A stretch of DNA of 64,000 nt, from NCBI RefSeq assembly GCF_963678635.1, contig NC_087062.1, forward strand, positions 36,852,052 through 36,916,051, in the 5' to 3' direction. The notes under the pieces were generated by a model. The model worked only from the letters and a program-made list of their open reading frames with translations, was not told the origin of the DNA and did not search any database. The DNA is from Symsagittifera roscoffensis. Taxonomy: Eukaryota; Xenacoelomorpha; Acoela; Convolutidae. Positions 12,784 to 23,700 of this stretch are shown here, one piece after another. The position numbers and the translations under genes are program-made. The number at the start of each line of letters is the position of its first letter. Position 1 is the first letter of the stretch.

Positions 12784-14373
12784 TAATTTCAAGAATTGCA
12801 GACGAATTTGATTTTGTAACATTAATAGCTGTGATTTGTAAATGTTGCAATATTGCGATGTAGTGTTCCTAGAGATTTAATTTTATTTTTCATTCAGTTA
12901 AACAAGTAATTTTGCTGCAACAACAACACAAACAAAAAGTTTGGAAAAAACTAAAAAAATATTGAGTTGTATGTTTATAGTAACATTTCCTAAATTACTT
13001 TTTTTGTTTCGAATCTCGAGAATCATTTTACGAACAATTCTTTTCTATATTTTAGGTGCTGCTTTTCAATCGCTATTCAGAGTCATATTAAGTTAGAGTT
13101 AACGTATTTTCTGTTTCTGATCAGCCAGTTTGTAGCTTACTTCTAAACTTCAGTTTGGTTTTTGAGTTAAAATGTCTACATCAATTTCGTATCAGACTTT
13201 GCATCCCAAATAATGTCGGAATATCAATTGATAAAATTATTTTCTGAGTTGACGATATTTGAAATTTGTTTTTCGGAGAGAGATTCTAAATCTAAGAGGC
13301 TTAGTGAATCATTGCATCTGGCATGGAGTCTGTAGGCTGTAGCAGGCAGATGTAGATGCTATAAAAAACAACCATAGCCTTGAAGCTGAAGTTTTCTTTG
13401 CTAATCTGACATGAAATCAATGAAAAATCTTTAAATAATTATTCTAGTCTTATGTTGGATGGCAGTTCATAGACTACAGTGTACTTAATCTTTTCCCCAA
13501 TCAAATCAATGTGAGCTTTAGTCTAATGGATCGTTCTCAAGTTGTTTTTGCTCAGAACAATAGTTTTTGCTTTTAAAGCCATGGCGAGAAAAAAATAATT
13601 TGGGCGTGTTTTGAACCATATGCAAATAAATGCCAGAAAGATGGGGTATAATGATAAATTATATATTAGCCCTTTAAGTCTTGATTTGGGCTACAATAAA
13701 AAAAACTAGAAAATTTTATTGAGCGCTGAGAAAAAAATAAGGGTGAACTCAATGTTTGCATAGGTTGGTTAGGTGGAAATTGTACATAGTCCACCCTACC
13801 AACCCCCGAAATGACGAATACATCATAAGAATTTGAGAAAAAAAAAGATGTTTTAGAAGCGTGCTCATACAGGTTGAGAGTGGCAAAAGTGAACTACTCA
13901 TCCCTCTGATTCTTTCATTGTGCGCATATTCTCTTTCGGTACTATTTAGACAAAAATTGATTTTTTGCTGCTTGGAAAAGCAAGGAAAAACGTGCTTTGG
14001 TTTATCCTATGAATGACAATAATTTTCGAACAATGCCTAGTCTCGCATATTGCGTGGTCTTGCTCCCAGCACCGTCTTACGATCAAACGAACAGTTCCCG
14101 CTTCCCAAGTTCTGTTACAATTCATGAAGTTCTGGTAAATATATAAGCTGAGAATAAAACCCGTTCACTTCTATGAAAAAAAAAATAGGGACTATAAAAC
14201 CATAGCTCTATATTGTTCAGACTACAGAATAGGAGAAAAAAATTGTTCGGCTGTTTTTTGCACGAAATATTAGGTCAAATTAGGATAAAATATTTATATT
14301 GTTAGGATTTAATTACACGTTTACAAAATTCAGCAATGCTCAATTCGAAATATGCCACTTTGGAGCCTTTTAA
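12784..14373. other. Intergenic, no gene seen
   Basis: Nothing beyond short chance frames is visible between the GTPase poly(A) signal and the retroelement. Confidence 0.55.
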
Positions 14374-14377
14374 AAAT
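14374..14377. repeat. Target-site duplication AAAT, left
   Basis: The four bases before the TG of the 5' LTR match the four bases after the CA of the 3' LTR (33294-33297). With A-rich flanks, a 5-bp AAAAT duplication is an alternative reading. Confidence 0.7.
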
Positions 14378-14787
14378 TGGAACCTGATCTAGACTACATT
14401 TTATGATTGGATAATTTAGATATTTTACCAATGTAAAGTATTTAATATTAACCAATCATGATCCATCTAACTAACAACCCACTTATTTGTAAGTGCTGAA
14501 GTTACTTGTAATTTCAGCACCAGAGAGATTTGAATTTAACTTAGAAATTAGTTGGACTCTCCCGAGCACTTCAGCAGCCGCAATAAACCAGTATACCCTA
14601 GATCTATTGAGCCTAGCAGAGACTAGTTAAACAACCTGAGACTAGATAGTATAAGAGTAAGATTAGGATCGGTATTAGACTAAGAAGTTGCACGAATCTA
14701 TCCGGCCGAAAATAAGATAGCGTGACGAGCAGACGGTGTACCCTATCCGAAATTACTCTATGAGTTAACCAACTCGGTCATAACTCA
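14378..14787 (+). repeat. 5' LTR of the large retroelement
   Basis: The 410-bp repeat starts TGGAACCTGATC and ends AACTCA. Read against the 3' LTR I found no difference. It contains an AATAAA at 14582-14587 and a TATA-like AGTATAAGAG near 14650. The order of signals (AATAAA before the TATA-like run) makes the exact U3/R/U5 limits uncertain. Confidence 0.95.
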
Positions 14788-14789
14788 TC

Positions 14790-14807
14790 TGGTGCGACCA
14801 TAAGTCT
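14790..14807 (+). promoter_or_regulatory. Primer-binding site (minus-strand priming)
   Basis: Two bases after the LTR comes TGGTGCGACCATAAGTCT, beginning with the TGG that pairs with a tRNA 3' CCA. The same sequence, with one difference, sits at the same place in the related minus-strand copies (around 45672-45687 and 47996-48010), which confirms its role. I could not assign the tRNA. Confidence 0.75.
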
Positions 14808-14874
14808 CGAACAAGACCTTAATAGCTTAGAATTAACCAAAATAGATTAGAAATTAGACAAAAACATTTACAAA

Positions 14875-15108
14875 ATGTTATACGACAATAATTTAATCGA
14901 AATGTCTCTACGACTCAATAGATCAGAGCCAATATTCCGAACCATAACAGAACTACCCGGAATTGGAAGAAGACCTCGAACCAGAGACGACATACGACAA
15001 AGTAGAAACTTGCCATATAGCTATATGATAGTTAGGCAAAAACCAGAACAAACTTTTATATTTAGAATACTACTGGCAATGAATTTAGATTTTCATTTGC
15101 AAACATAA
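14875..15108 (+). CDS. Leader microprotein ORF (77 aa), conserved in relatives
   Basis: This short Arg-rich frame starts at the first ATG after the primer-binding site. No family is recognised. It is probably a real coding frame: the two related non-autonomous copies on the minus strand (45418-45594 and 47741-47917) keep a 58-codon version over the first ~57 residues, with many synonymous codon differences and conservative replacements. Shared landmarks are the start MLxDNNL, a central LPGIG and the end VRQKP. After VRQKP the present copy runs 20 codons further, while the relatives stop one codon later. It precedes all other ORFs, so it could be a regulatory upstream ORF or a small nucleic-acid-binding protein. 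That role is inference. Confidence 0.65.
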   Translation: MLYDNNLIEMSLRLNRSEPIFRTITELPGIGRRPRTRDDIRQSRNLPYSYMIVRQKPEQTFIFRILLAMNLDFHLQT

Positions 15109-16041
15109 AACCTTGAAGTTAATCTTCAAAATCATTTCAGGCGCTAAAAAAAATTATTAATATACAATAACGATTGATAAAAAGATCTAAGATCGTTTTC
15201 CTAAAACTCTGCAGTAATATACAAAACATGTTTGAAAAATATTTATTGAAAAATAAAAAATAAAAATTAGTAGCATGACAATAAATGGTTAGTAATCATA
15301 AATCATCCTGTTGTTCCAGCTCCATCATCTAAAACATAACAGCAATCATAAACCCACTAATATCATCAAAACACTAAATCTTTCCTTTACACACATTTAA
15401 AATTTTATTAAAACTTAAATTCACTTAATTTTAAAACCAGATCATCAAGGCTTATCCTTGGATCTTAAATCATTTTCTACTTAATTAAAATTCAAAATTG
15501 ATCATCAAGGCTTATCCTTGGATCAAACAGAACAACTTTGTTCTCCCCCACCCACTTAATTAGTGTCTAACGACCTCAAACGTCGATTCACTACCCAACC
15601 CTTTCTAAAGACCTAAGACTAATAGAAACTTTTAAACAAAACTAATCATTCAAATTAGGATAAACAGTGAAGAACTTCGGTTATTCACCCTTCACTTGAC
15701 CCCCCCTCTTACCAGACCCAGGATAAATCTTAGACTTAGTAAGTTTAAAATAGTATCTAACGAACTACTCGCGTTCTAATTATACCTGAACCTTGTGGAT
15801 CGATTTACTATTCTCCAACCCTTGAACACAATCACTACCCCTAAGTAAGATTAAGTAAGTTAACACCTTAACTTATACTAGCCACGAGAAAGTAAAAAAT
15901 CATTCTTCGGAATCGATATACTTTTCTCTCCAACCCTGAACAAACAGACCCAGGTTAAGCTAACCAAAAAATCGTAAGAACTAACAGTTTAAGAAATTAG
16001 AAACAATTTAACAACCTTTTGCATCCGTCATCCTAAACCTT
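15109..16041 (+). other. Long structured leader, ATG-free for ~750 nt
   Basis: No ATG is present from about 15290 to the ORF start at 16042, which would let ribosomes reach that start by scanning or internal entry. A possible splice donor, CA|GTAATA, lies at 15214; the related minus-strand copies have a perfect GTAAGT at the aligned place. Three imperfect repeats with the phrase TCGAT..ACT..CCAACCCT occur around 15590, 15810 and 15920. An RNA packaging signal or IRES here is inference. Confidence 0.55.
15440..15524 (+). repeat. Duplicated leader hairpin
   Basis: An identical 25-nt block occurs at 15440-15464 and 15500-15524. Each can fold as CAAGG-CTTAT-CCTTG with an outer GATC/GATC pair. 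Paired identical stem-loops between primer-binding site and gag resemble dimerisation or packaging hairpins of retroviruses by position, not by sequence. Confidence 0.7.
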
Positions 16042-16509
16042 ATGTCATTTAAAAACCTAGGAAATAAACAAACAATCGTTTTACACAATTGTGAAATAGA
16101 TAACAAAAAATACGACCTTGTAATCACACCTCATACACAAACAGTTGGATACATTCGAACAAAACGACAAACACTAAAAAGAAAAATAATAACGAAACAA
16201 AGACAAATAACACGAAAAAGATTTTCAAAAAATCGAAACGCATTTTCAGAATCAGAAACCAACAGTTTAGACGAACTTTACAAACTAAAAGAATCAATAG
16301 ATAAAAATTGCCCACTTCACGATCAATTATATTTTTCTGACTCAGAAACAACTTCAAATTCATCAAAAAGAGGAAAAAGAAGAATAAAAAAGCAGTATAA
16401 ACACAAACCAGTACATTTATACAATTGGAATCAACCAATTCGACACATTAATAATTACATATTAACAGTCATCGAACGAAAAAATGAGCTCAACGCACAC
16501 CCCAGGTGA
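16042..16509 (+). CDS. ORF1, 155-aa basic protein of unknown function
   Basis: This is the first sizeable frame after the leader, starting at the first ATG after a long ATG-free run. It is rich in Lys, Arg, Thr and Asn, with a basic run near residues 40-65 and an acidic/serine patch near 95-110, then another Lys/Arg block. No domain is recognised. Its last 26 nt overlap the start of the next ORF in another frame, in an A-rich CGAAAAAATGAGC context that would allow either stop-restart or a +1 shift. It may be a nucleic-acid-binding accessory protein or a split-off Gag N terminus; neither is proven. Confidence 0.7.
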   Translation: MSFKNLGNKQTIVLHNCEIDNKKYDLVITPHTQTVGYIRTKRQTLKRKIITKQRQITRKRFSKNRNAFSESETNSLDELYKLKESIDKNCPLHDQLYFSDSETTSNSSKRGKRRIKKQYKHKPVHLYNWNQPIRHINNYILTVIERKNELNAHPR

Positions 16510-17710
16510 AGAAAGTCCAGATGATGATGAAATCTTTCCTTTTATAGTAGATGCAACCACTGATAGAGGACAGCATATATTTTGCAAAAATTTACTATTA
16601 AATTTATTTGAACCCGGAATCAGTCCATGTAAAACAGAGTTCCCAGATGTAAAAATCAAAAGACAAATCATAGACCACTACTTAAAAGATATATGCAACA
16701 TAACACAACAGTATGGAATCTACTCCATAGAATTCACCTCACCAAACCATAATAATAGAAAATATACAATTCAAACAGACGATCTTGATTTAGAATTTTC
16801 AAAAGTTTTTTCAGAATATATAAAAAGCATCCAATATCATAACTCACAAAGAGCAAACTCCATATTCACCAATGAAGTTTTCGCAATAATATATAGTTAT
16901 ATTTCGATATTAGAAAACGAAATCCCAATAACAAATGTCTCACCGACAGAAACATCTAAACATTTAAGAGTACGACATGAAATCACACTAGTCTCTAGTT
17001 ATTTAAACATCATTAAAGAAAATTTCACGAAAGACGACGTTTCACAACATACAAAACACGATCTACAAAAAATTTTGGCATGGTTCATAATAGATTATTT
17101 CACACACAATATTGATTTAATTGCACAAGCAAGAAAAAATTTTAGACCCCAAAACTCGAACGATGATACCGCTATCACAGAACAATCAGATTATGTTTGG
17201 GACCCCGAATGGTCTCATCCCGCATTTATAAGCTTCCCACAATCAATCTCAAGTCAAGCAATAAGTACGATATCTTACATAAGAGATTATGTAAAAGTAA
17301 TACCATTAACCATTGATGCAACACCATTAAACTATAATACATTTTTGCCCGATACACAAAATAATAGTTTAAACTCTACAGTCATACACAATGAAAACCT
17401 CAATGGAACTAGGAATCTTACTCAACAAGATATCCAGACACCATCACACTTCATAAATGAAGAAATTGTACACACAACAACTACACAACAAAGTATTTCA
17501 CCAATACGCCCAAATTTAACAACACCAAGAAATACAAATCCTTCACAAACACAGGTAACCTTACAATCAACCGTTAAACCTTCGGTTGCCCCTAAATATT
17601 CACATATGGATTACCAAACATACAGACCCATGACAATACCATCAAAAACACGCAAAACATTCACTAGAAACAACTTTACAGACCATAATTATAATTATAC
17701 ACATCCATAA
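16484..17710 (+). CDS. ORF2, 408-aa protein in frame with Gag-Pol across one UAA
   Basis: The frame starts with ATGAGC inside the end of ORF1. Residues ~1-260 look folded (mixed hydrophobic and charged, several Trp and Tyr), while the last ~130 residues are Thr/Asn/Pro/Gln-rich and disordered. No domain is recognised; a matrix-like or other Gag-type N-terminal part is plausible from its position. The frame ends at a TAA (17708-17710), and the same frame stays open from there through the Gag-Pol start at 17777 to 24706. The residues on both sides of the stop have the same Asn/Tyr/Thr/Arg-rich composition, as if they were once continuous. Confidence 0.75.
   Translation: MSSTHTPGEESPDDDEIFPFIVDATTDRGQHIFCKNLLLNLFEPGISPCKTEFPDVKIKRQIIDHYLKDICNITQQYGIYSIEFTSPNHNNRKYTIQTDDLDLEFSKVFSEYIKSIQYHNSQRANSIFTNEVFAIIYSYISILENEIPITNVSPTETSKHLRVRHEITLVSSYLNIIKENFTKDDVSQHTKHDLQKILAWFIIDYFTHNIDLIAQARKNFRPQNSNDDTAITEQSDYVWDPEWSHPAFISFPQSISSQAISTISYIRDYVKVIPLTIDATPLNYNTFLPDTQNNSLNSTVIHNENLNGTRNLTQQDIQTPSHFINEEIVHTTTTQQSISPIRPNLTTPRNTNPSQTQVTLQSTVKPSVAPKYSHMDYQTYRPMTIPSKTRKTFTRNNFTDHNYNYTHP
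17708..17710 (+). promoter_or_regulatory. Single in-frame UAA between ORF2 and Gag-Pol (readthrough candidate)
   Basis: The frame from 16484 to 24706 is interrupted only by this TAA, in the context CCA TAA AAA ACA. Retroviral readthrough usually uses UAG with a downstream pseudoknot, and I see no obvious strong structure here. A nonsense mutation of this copy, or separate initiation at ATG 17777, are alternatives. Confidence 0.5.
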
Positions 17711-17776
17711 AAAACATATAATCAACCACAAAGAAATTTTAACCAATATACAAGATCTCGAAATTGGGATAACCCA

Positions 17777-20700
17777 ATGACCCAACCTAATTCAATAAAT
17801 TTCCTAACAAATCCTCCACAGGATCACAGTGAAAATTACCCATTTTTTCAACAAAATAAAAATAAAAAACAGACATCTTATCAAATGGATTATTTATCCT
17901 CAGATGATGATTTCTTACAACCAGATATATTTGCACCAAATAATCAAGAAAATCGTAGACAAGGAATACAGAGAACACGTACAAATCATAGAAATTTTTC
18001 TCCACAACCAATAGATGCACAACATCAACAACCAATTCAACAACAAAATCTAATTAATACACAATCTTTTCAACCAAACCAACAACAAAATCCAATGACT
18101 GCACACTCGTATCAAGCATCACAAATGCAAAATGAAATACCACTCCCATATTATCTCCAACAACATGAAATAACAAGAAACCAACTTTCAAATTTTTCTC
18201 AAATGCCAAATGCAGCAGAATCATTACAAATGACAATGAATCCATACCTTATGGGTGGATCATCAATAACATCAAACAAACCTTTAATGGTTTTCACAGG
18301 AACAGACCCTGAATACTCTGTAGAAGATTATTTAAATGCAGTAACAGCAAACCTGATTTTAAATATTGGACCTGAACCAATTAATACGCCACTACATCAA
18401 AATTGGATACATCGACGCACAGCGTTAATACAAACAACCTTAGATGGCGCAGCCCAAAAATGGTTTTCAGTACTACCTCTAGAAATAAAATCAAACTGGA
18501 AAAGGTTTACACAGGAATTCTCAAAAATGTTTGACTCCGAAAGAAACAAACAACAACAAAGAGTTTTATGTAATGAAATTCGCAGATTACCAAACGAAAC
18601 CATCAAGCAAATAGCAGTACGAATCGAAACACTAGTTCGAAAAGCATATTCATTAAATACACACGACTATAAAAACACAAAAATGACAGAAATCTTAATG
18701 ATGACCTTAACACCACAATTAAGGAAAATAGCAATAAAAAAGAGAGCATCCCATCCTTCTTCAATTCGAGAACCCGATTTAGATTTTCGAAAACTAGTAG
18801 ACAAATTAGAACAAGCAGAAATCACGATGAAACTAGAAGAAACGGAAAATCTGAAATTACAATACGTTAACAGAATTGAAACGACTCCCACTAATATTAA
18901 TAATATACAGGAATCAGAGACAGACCTCGTTGAAAAAATCACTGAAATACTCAATATTTACGAAAAGAACCCAAACTTTAAAGGCAAACCATCTTTCAAA
19001 AAATGGTGTAATTATTGCCGACGATACGGACATAGTATTTCCGAATGTAGACAAAAACAGCAAGACAATCAAAATAAACCTCAAAAATATAAAGAACCAA
19101 ATAAATCATTCTATCAATACATGAAAAAAGATCAAAATCTACCGAACAAAACAGTCTACAGCAACAACAGTTCAGGAAAACCACTCCCGAACAATACAAA
19201 TTATACAAGAAATCAATCACCATATAACTCAAGTTATAGAGGAAGATCACCAGAACGAAGAAACACGAATAATTCATCACAAAATCACTACAATAGACCA
19301 AATAGTCGAAATAACTACTCCAGATCAAATTCAAATACACAACGATTTGTTTCTAGATCTAATTCCCAATCAAGAAATAACTACTATCCAAACAACCAAT
19401 CACGAAATTCATCATACAATAGGAATAGAAACTACTCCTATAATCGAAATAGAAGTTATTCAAACAACCGAAACCAGAATTACCCGAACAATCAATCAAG
19501 GAATAACTCATATAATAGATCGAACTATAACAGACCAAACAACAATTATCAAAATAGATCGCGAAATAATTCACAAAATCGACACTCAAGTTATAATAAT
19601 CGTTATAGAAATTATTCCCAATCACCACACCGGAATAATAATAACTATAATAATTCTAATAATCGCCACAGAAGTAGTACACCTAAACATCAAAGACAAA
19701 TCAATCAAGTACAGTCTAATCCAGAAACAACATCAGACCCTCCAGGTATTGATGACACAGTAACTGATACGTTACAACTCAATCAAATAAACTGTACATC
19801 ATCAGATTCAGAAAGTGATACTGAAAACACTCTTTCTATCAATATGATAAAAGTCGAAAATGACTATGAATCTGTCATATATGAACAACCCTTTTCATCA
19901 CACATATATGAAAATCAATCAGAATTTCTTCAAAATTATTACACTACACCCATAAACTCCACACCAACGATGCAAGAAACAAATGAGATTAACACTACAA
20001 ATCAAACCAATAAAAATATCAAAACAAAATGCTTGAATACAAACCACATTTATCAAAATATACAAAAAGAACAACCCAAAGAAAAAATTTGGACAATACC
20101 ATTTCTCTTAGAAAGCCCAAGAAATAAAGAATTTCAACCACCAGACCTTGAAATAGATTTTTTAATTGATTCAGGAGCAGAATCAAACATAATAAACATC
20201 CCCACATGGAATGAAATAAAAACTTTACACCCAAAGCTAACACCTCTTGAAACCTCCAGTAAGTTAGCAACAGCACAAGGATCAACATTGATAAACTACG
20301 GAAAAATCCAATTATTTCTCCTCCCCACCAGAACAATGGAGCAAAGCAAAACTTTAAATAAGCCATTTAAACAAATATTCCATATCACTGACATTAAATA
20401 TAATATCATTGGAATACCATTTATATCGAAGTATATACCAACAATTAACATACTAAATAGTAAAATATTAATCAAAGATAAATATACAAAAACAAAAGAA
20501 ACATCCTTAACATTTTTTCAAAGATTAAATAAACAACCACCATTCTTTTCAAAATTCTACCCGATATTTAACCAACAAAGAAAACACCTAAAACCACTAT
20601 CAGGAAATATCTATAATTTTTCAATCAAACAAGTTCACCAATATGATAAAGAACAAAACAAACAAAAATTTTATATGTCAGAATTTGAATTCAAACCTAT

Positions 20701-23700
20701 TCACAAATTTTTCAAAATCACAATCTCATCCATAAAATATTTGAAAAATTCGAATTCCGATATCATTTCCTTACATGTCTATAACAACACACCTTACCAA
20801 GTAACATTACCTTTAGGACTTTTAGGATATTGTGAAACCAACGCTACAATATCACCAATACACGAAAAAGCCTATCGCGTAAATAATATACTCCAATTAC
20901 TAGATATTTGCCAATCTACAATTCTTAATGAAGAATTATCTATAAATAATATAATAAGTAACGAAAACAGAAATACAGATTATTTCACAAAAACTCCATA
21001 TTTCAAACCTACATTCAACATAAGTAACTACACAGAGGACCAACAAAAATTTTTAACAATGTTTAATTTCCAACATTCACAAATAACACAAGACGAATTC
21101 GAAAAATTAGCCAAACAGCTAATTAAATATTCATCAGTCTATGCAACATCAAAATTCGATGTTGGAAAAATCAGTTCATCACTACATCTCCCGTTAAAAC
21201 CAGACGCAGTTTTCAAAAAACAGAGAGCAAGTAAAGTGACAATTCACTTACATGATAAAGTAAACAGATTACTCGACATTTTAGAACAATACAACATTAT
21301 ATCACCAGTAAACAAAGAAGAACAACCAAAAGGCAACACATTTATCAACCCTGTTATCATTCTAGCTAAAGGAGAATCATTAAAAATCGTTCTCGATGCT
21401 AGATACCTCAATTCACTTATAGATGAATCAAAATGTAATTGGCCCATTGAACCAATACAAGTTATTTTAACAAAAATAAACGGCAAATACTTTACAACCG
21501 CCGATATGAATAGTGCATACAATCAAATGCCACTAGATGAACAATCACGACGTTTAACACAATTTGTTATCGGAAACCAACAATATGAATTCAACCGCTT
21601 ATTCTATGGAATATCCATAGGACCAGCAGCATTTTCAGCTTTTATGAGCAAAATTTTTAGACCACTAATACTCAAGAAAAACGCAATCACCTATTTAGAC
21701 GATGTTTTTATGCAATCACAAACAAAAGACGAGATGTTCAATGTTTTAGAAAAATATCACCAAATACTTCAGAACGAAAATCTGAAGGCCGCCCCCGATA
21801 AATCACACTTCTTTTTAACACGAGTTAAATTCTTAGGACATAATATAGAAAGAAAAACAATCACTCCATTGAAATCACGCATTGACGCTATTCAAAAACT
21901 TCAACCACCAACAAATAAAAAGAAAATCCAAGAATTTCTTGGAATGTTAAACTTTTTAAGTAAATATGTTTATAAAATGCAATTATATCTACGACCATTT
22001 TATAACATCCTTAGACAACAAAATAATTTTGAATGGAACACAGAACATCAAACACGATTTGAAGAAATAAAGAAACTTTTAACTGAACAAATTTCAAACA
22101 CAATTCCAGATTCAAATCAACCATTTTATGCAATGTGCGATGCTTCGAACTTTGGCATCGGTGCAGCACTATTACAATCACATAATGGTACAAATAAAAT
22201 GAACCTCATATCAGCAAATTCTCGATTATTCACTCAAGCAGAGCTACGACTCTCAACTCTAATGAGAGAATGTACAGCCATAATATATACACTGACAGAA
22301 TATGAATTTCTGATACTTGGATCAAAACATCCAACAGTTCTATTCACAGACCATAAACCAATCATCTTTCTCTTTACACAAAAATCTAACCCAAACCACC
22401 GAGTTTACAGATTTCAACTAATTCTAATGAAATTTCCAAACTTACATATAGTTTGGACTGCAGGAAAAAATCTTGCATTACCAGACACCTTAAGTCGAAA
22501 TACACCACCTGAATTACTTACACGAAAAACAACAGTTGAAATACCCAAAAACATAAAATTCTACCTTGCAGAAAACGAAACATCACCCCGATTGGAATGC
22601 AAATATGCAGTAAAAACTGATATTGAACAATCGCAAATAAATAATTTACAACATTTCCCACTTTATTTAGATTGTCAAAATAATCATTATGAAGTTGATC
22701 TACTTGGAACATCAACTTTCAAACCAATCCCATATTCTCAATGGATAAAAAATAACACCCAACAAAAACGAACAAAACAACACCCGCCTAAAAAAGACCA
22801 TTTTCCACTAATTGAAAAAGAAAATTTAACTGATAAAATAAATTTATCAGGACCACAAACAAATGATTCAAAATACACAATAAATCAAGTTTTTGACCTT
22901 CACGACCCACTTGATACAATACCCTTATCTAAATTCGAAATTGAAAACATTTTTCTCCCTCCAACAGAAACGATTACAATTTCAACACTGAAACAATATC
23001 AAAATCTTGACCCGATAATTAGACAACTAAAATCATGGCACAAATATAAAACTAAACCTGTCAAGGCAGATTCAACCATTCTAGGAAACAAAACACTCCT
23101 CCGATACTTTCGCAAATTTAACAACACAACAATTAACGAAAATACAGACCTTTTAGAGTATAACCTGAATGAATCTACAGTTCCCTGTCTCCCTTTAAGT
23201 ATGATTCTTATAGCTTTTAATATTTCACATACGCAAAATATTAAAGGACATTCTGGATCAGAAAAAACATATTCGAATTTTATACAAAATTTTTACTTCC
23301 CAAATGCACCAATTTGGATAAAAGTACTATGCAATGACTGTATAGTATGTCAACTAAATAAACCTTACCCAAATCAAAAACAAATAGCACAAAAACAAGA
23401 TTTTAAAGGACAAAGCTTGTACTTTAACCATCGTATCTCATTTGATACCAAAGGACCAATTTCACCCTCATCCGAAGGAAACTCCTACATTATGGTAATT
23501 GTTGACGCATTTACACATTATGTAGCACTTAACCCAGTACCACATTGTAACGCTTATTACGCTTACACAACACTCTATGAACACTGGATAGCAAAATTCG
23601 GACTACCAGAAATTTTAGTTACAGACAACGGTACAGAATTCATAAATAATGAAATCATCACACTATGTCATTTATATAACATTAAACACAAACCACGTAC

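Noticed and set aside
18996-19763. Other-frame ORFs within the Asn/Arg-rich Gag linker
   Set aside because: They are compositional shadows of the gag-pol frame, with low-complexity Ile/Thr or Tyr/Cys translations.
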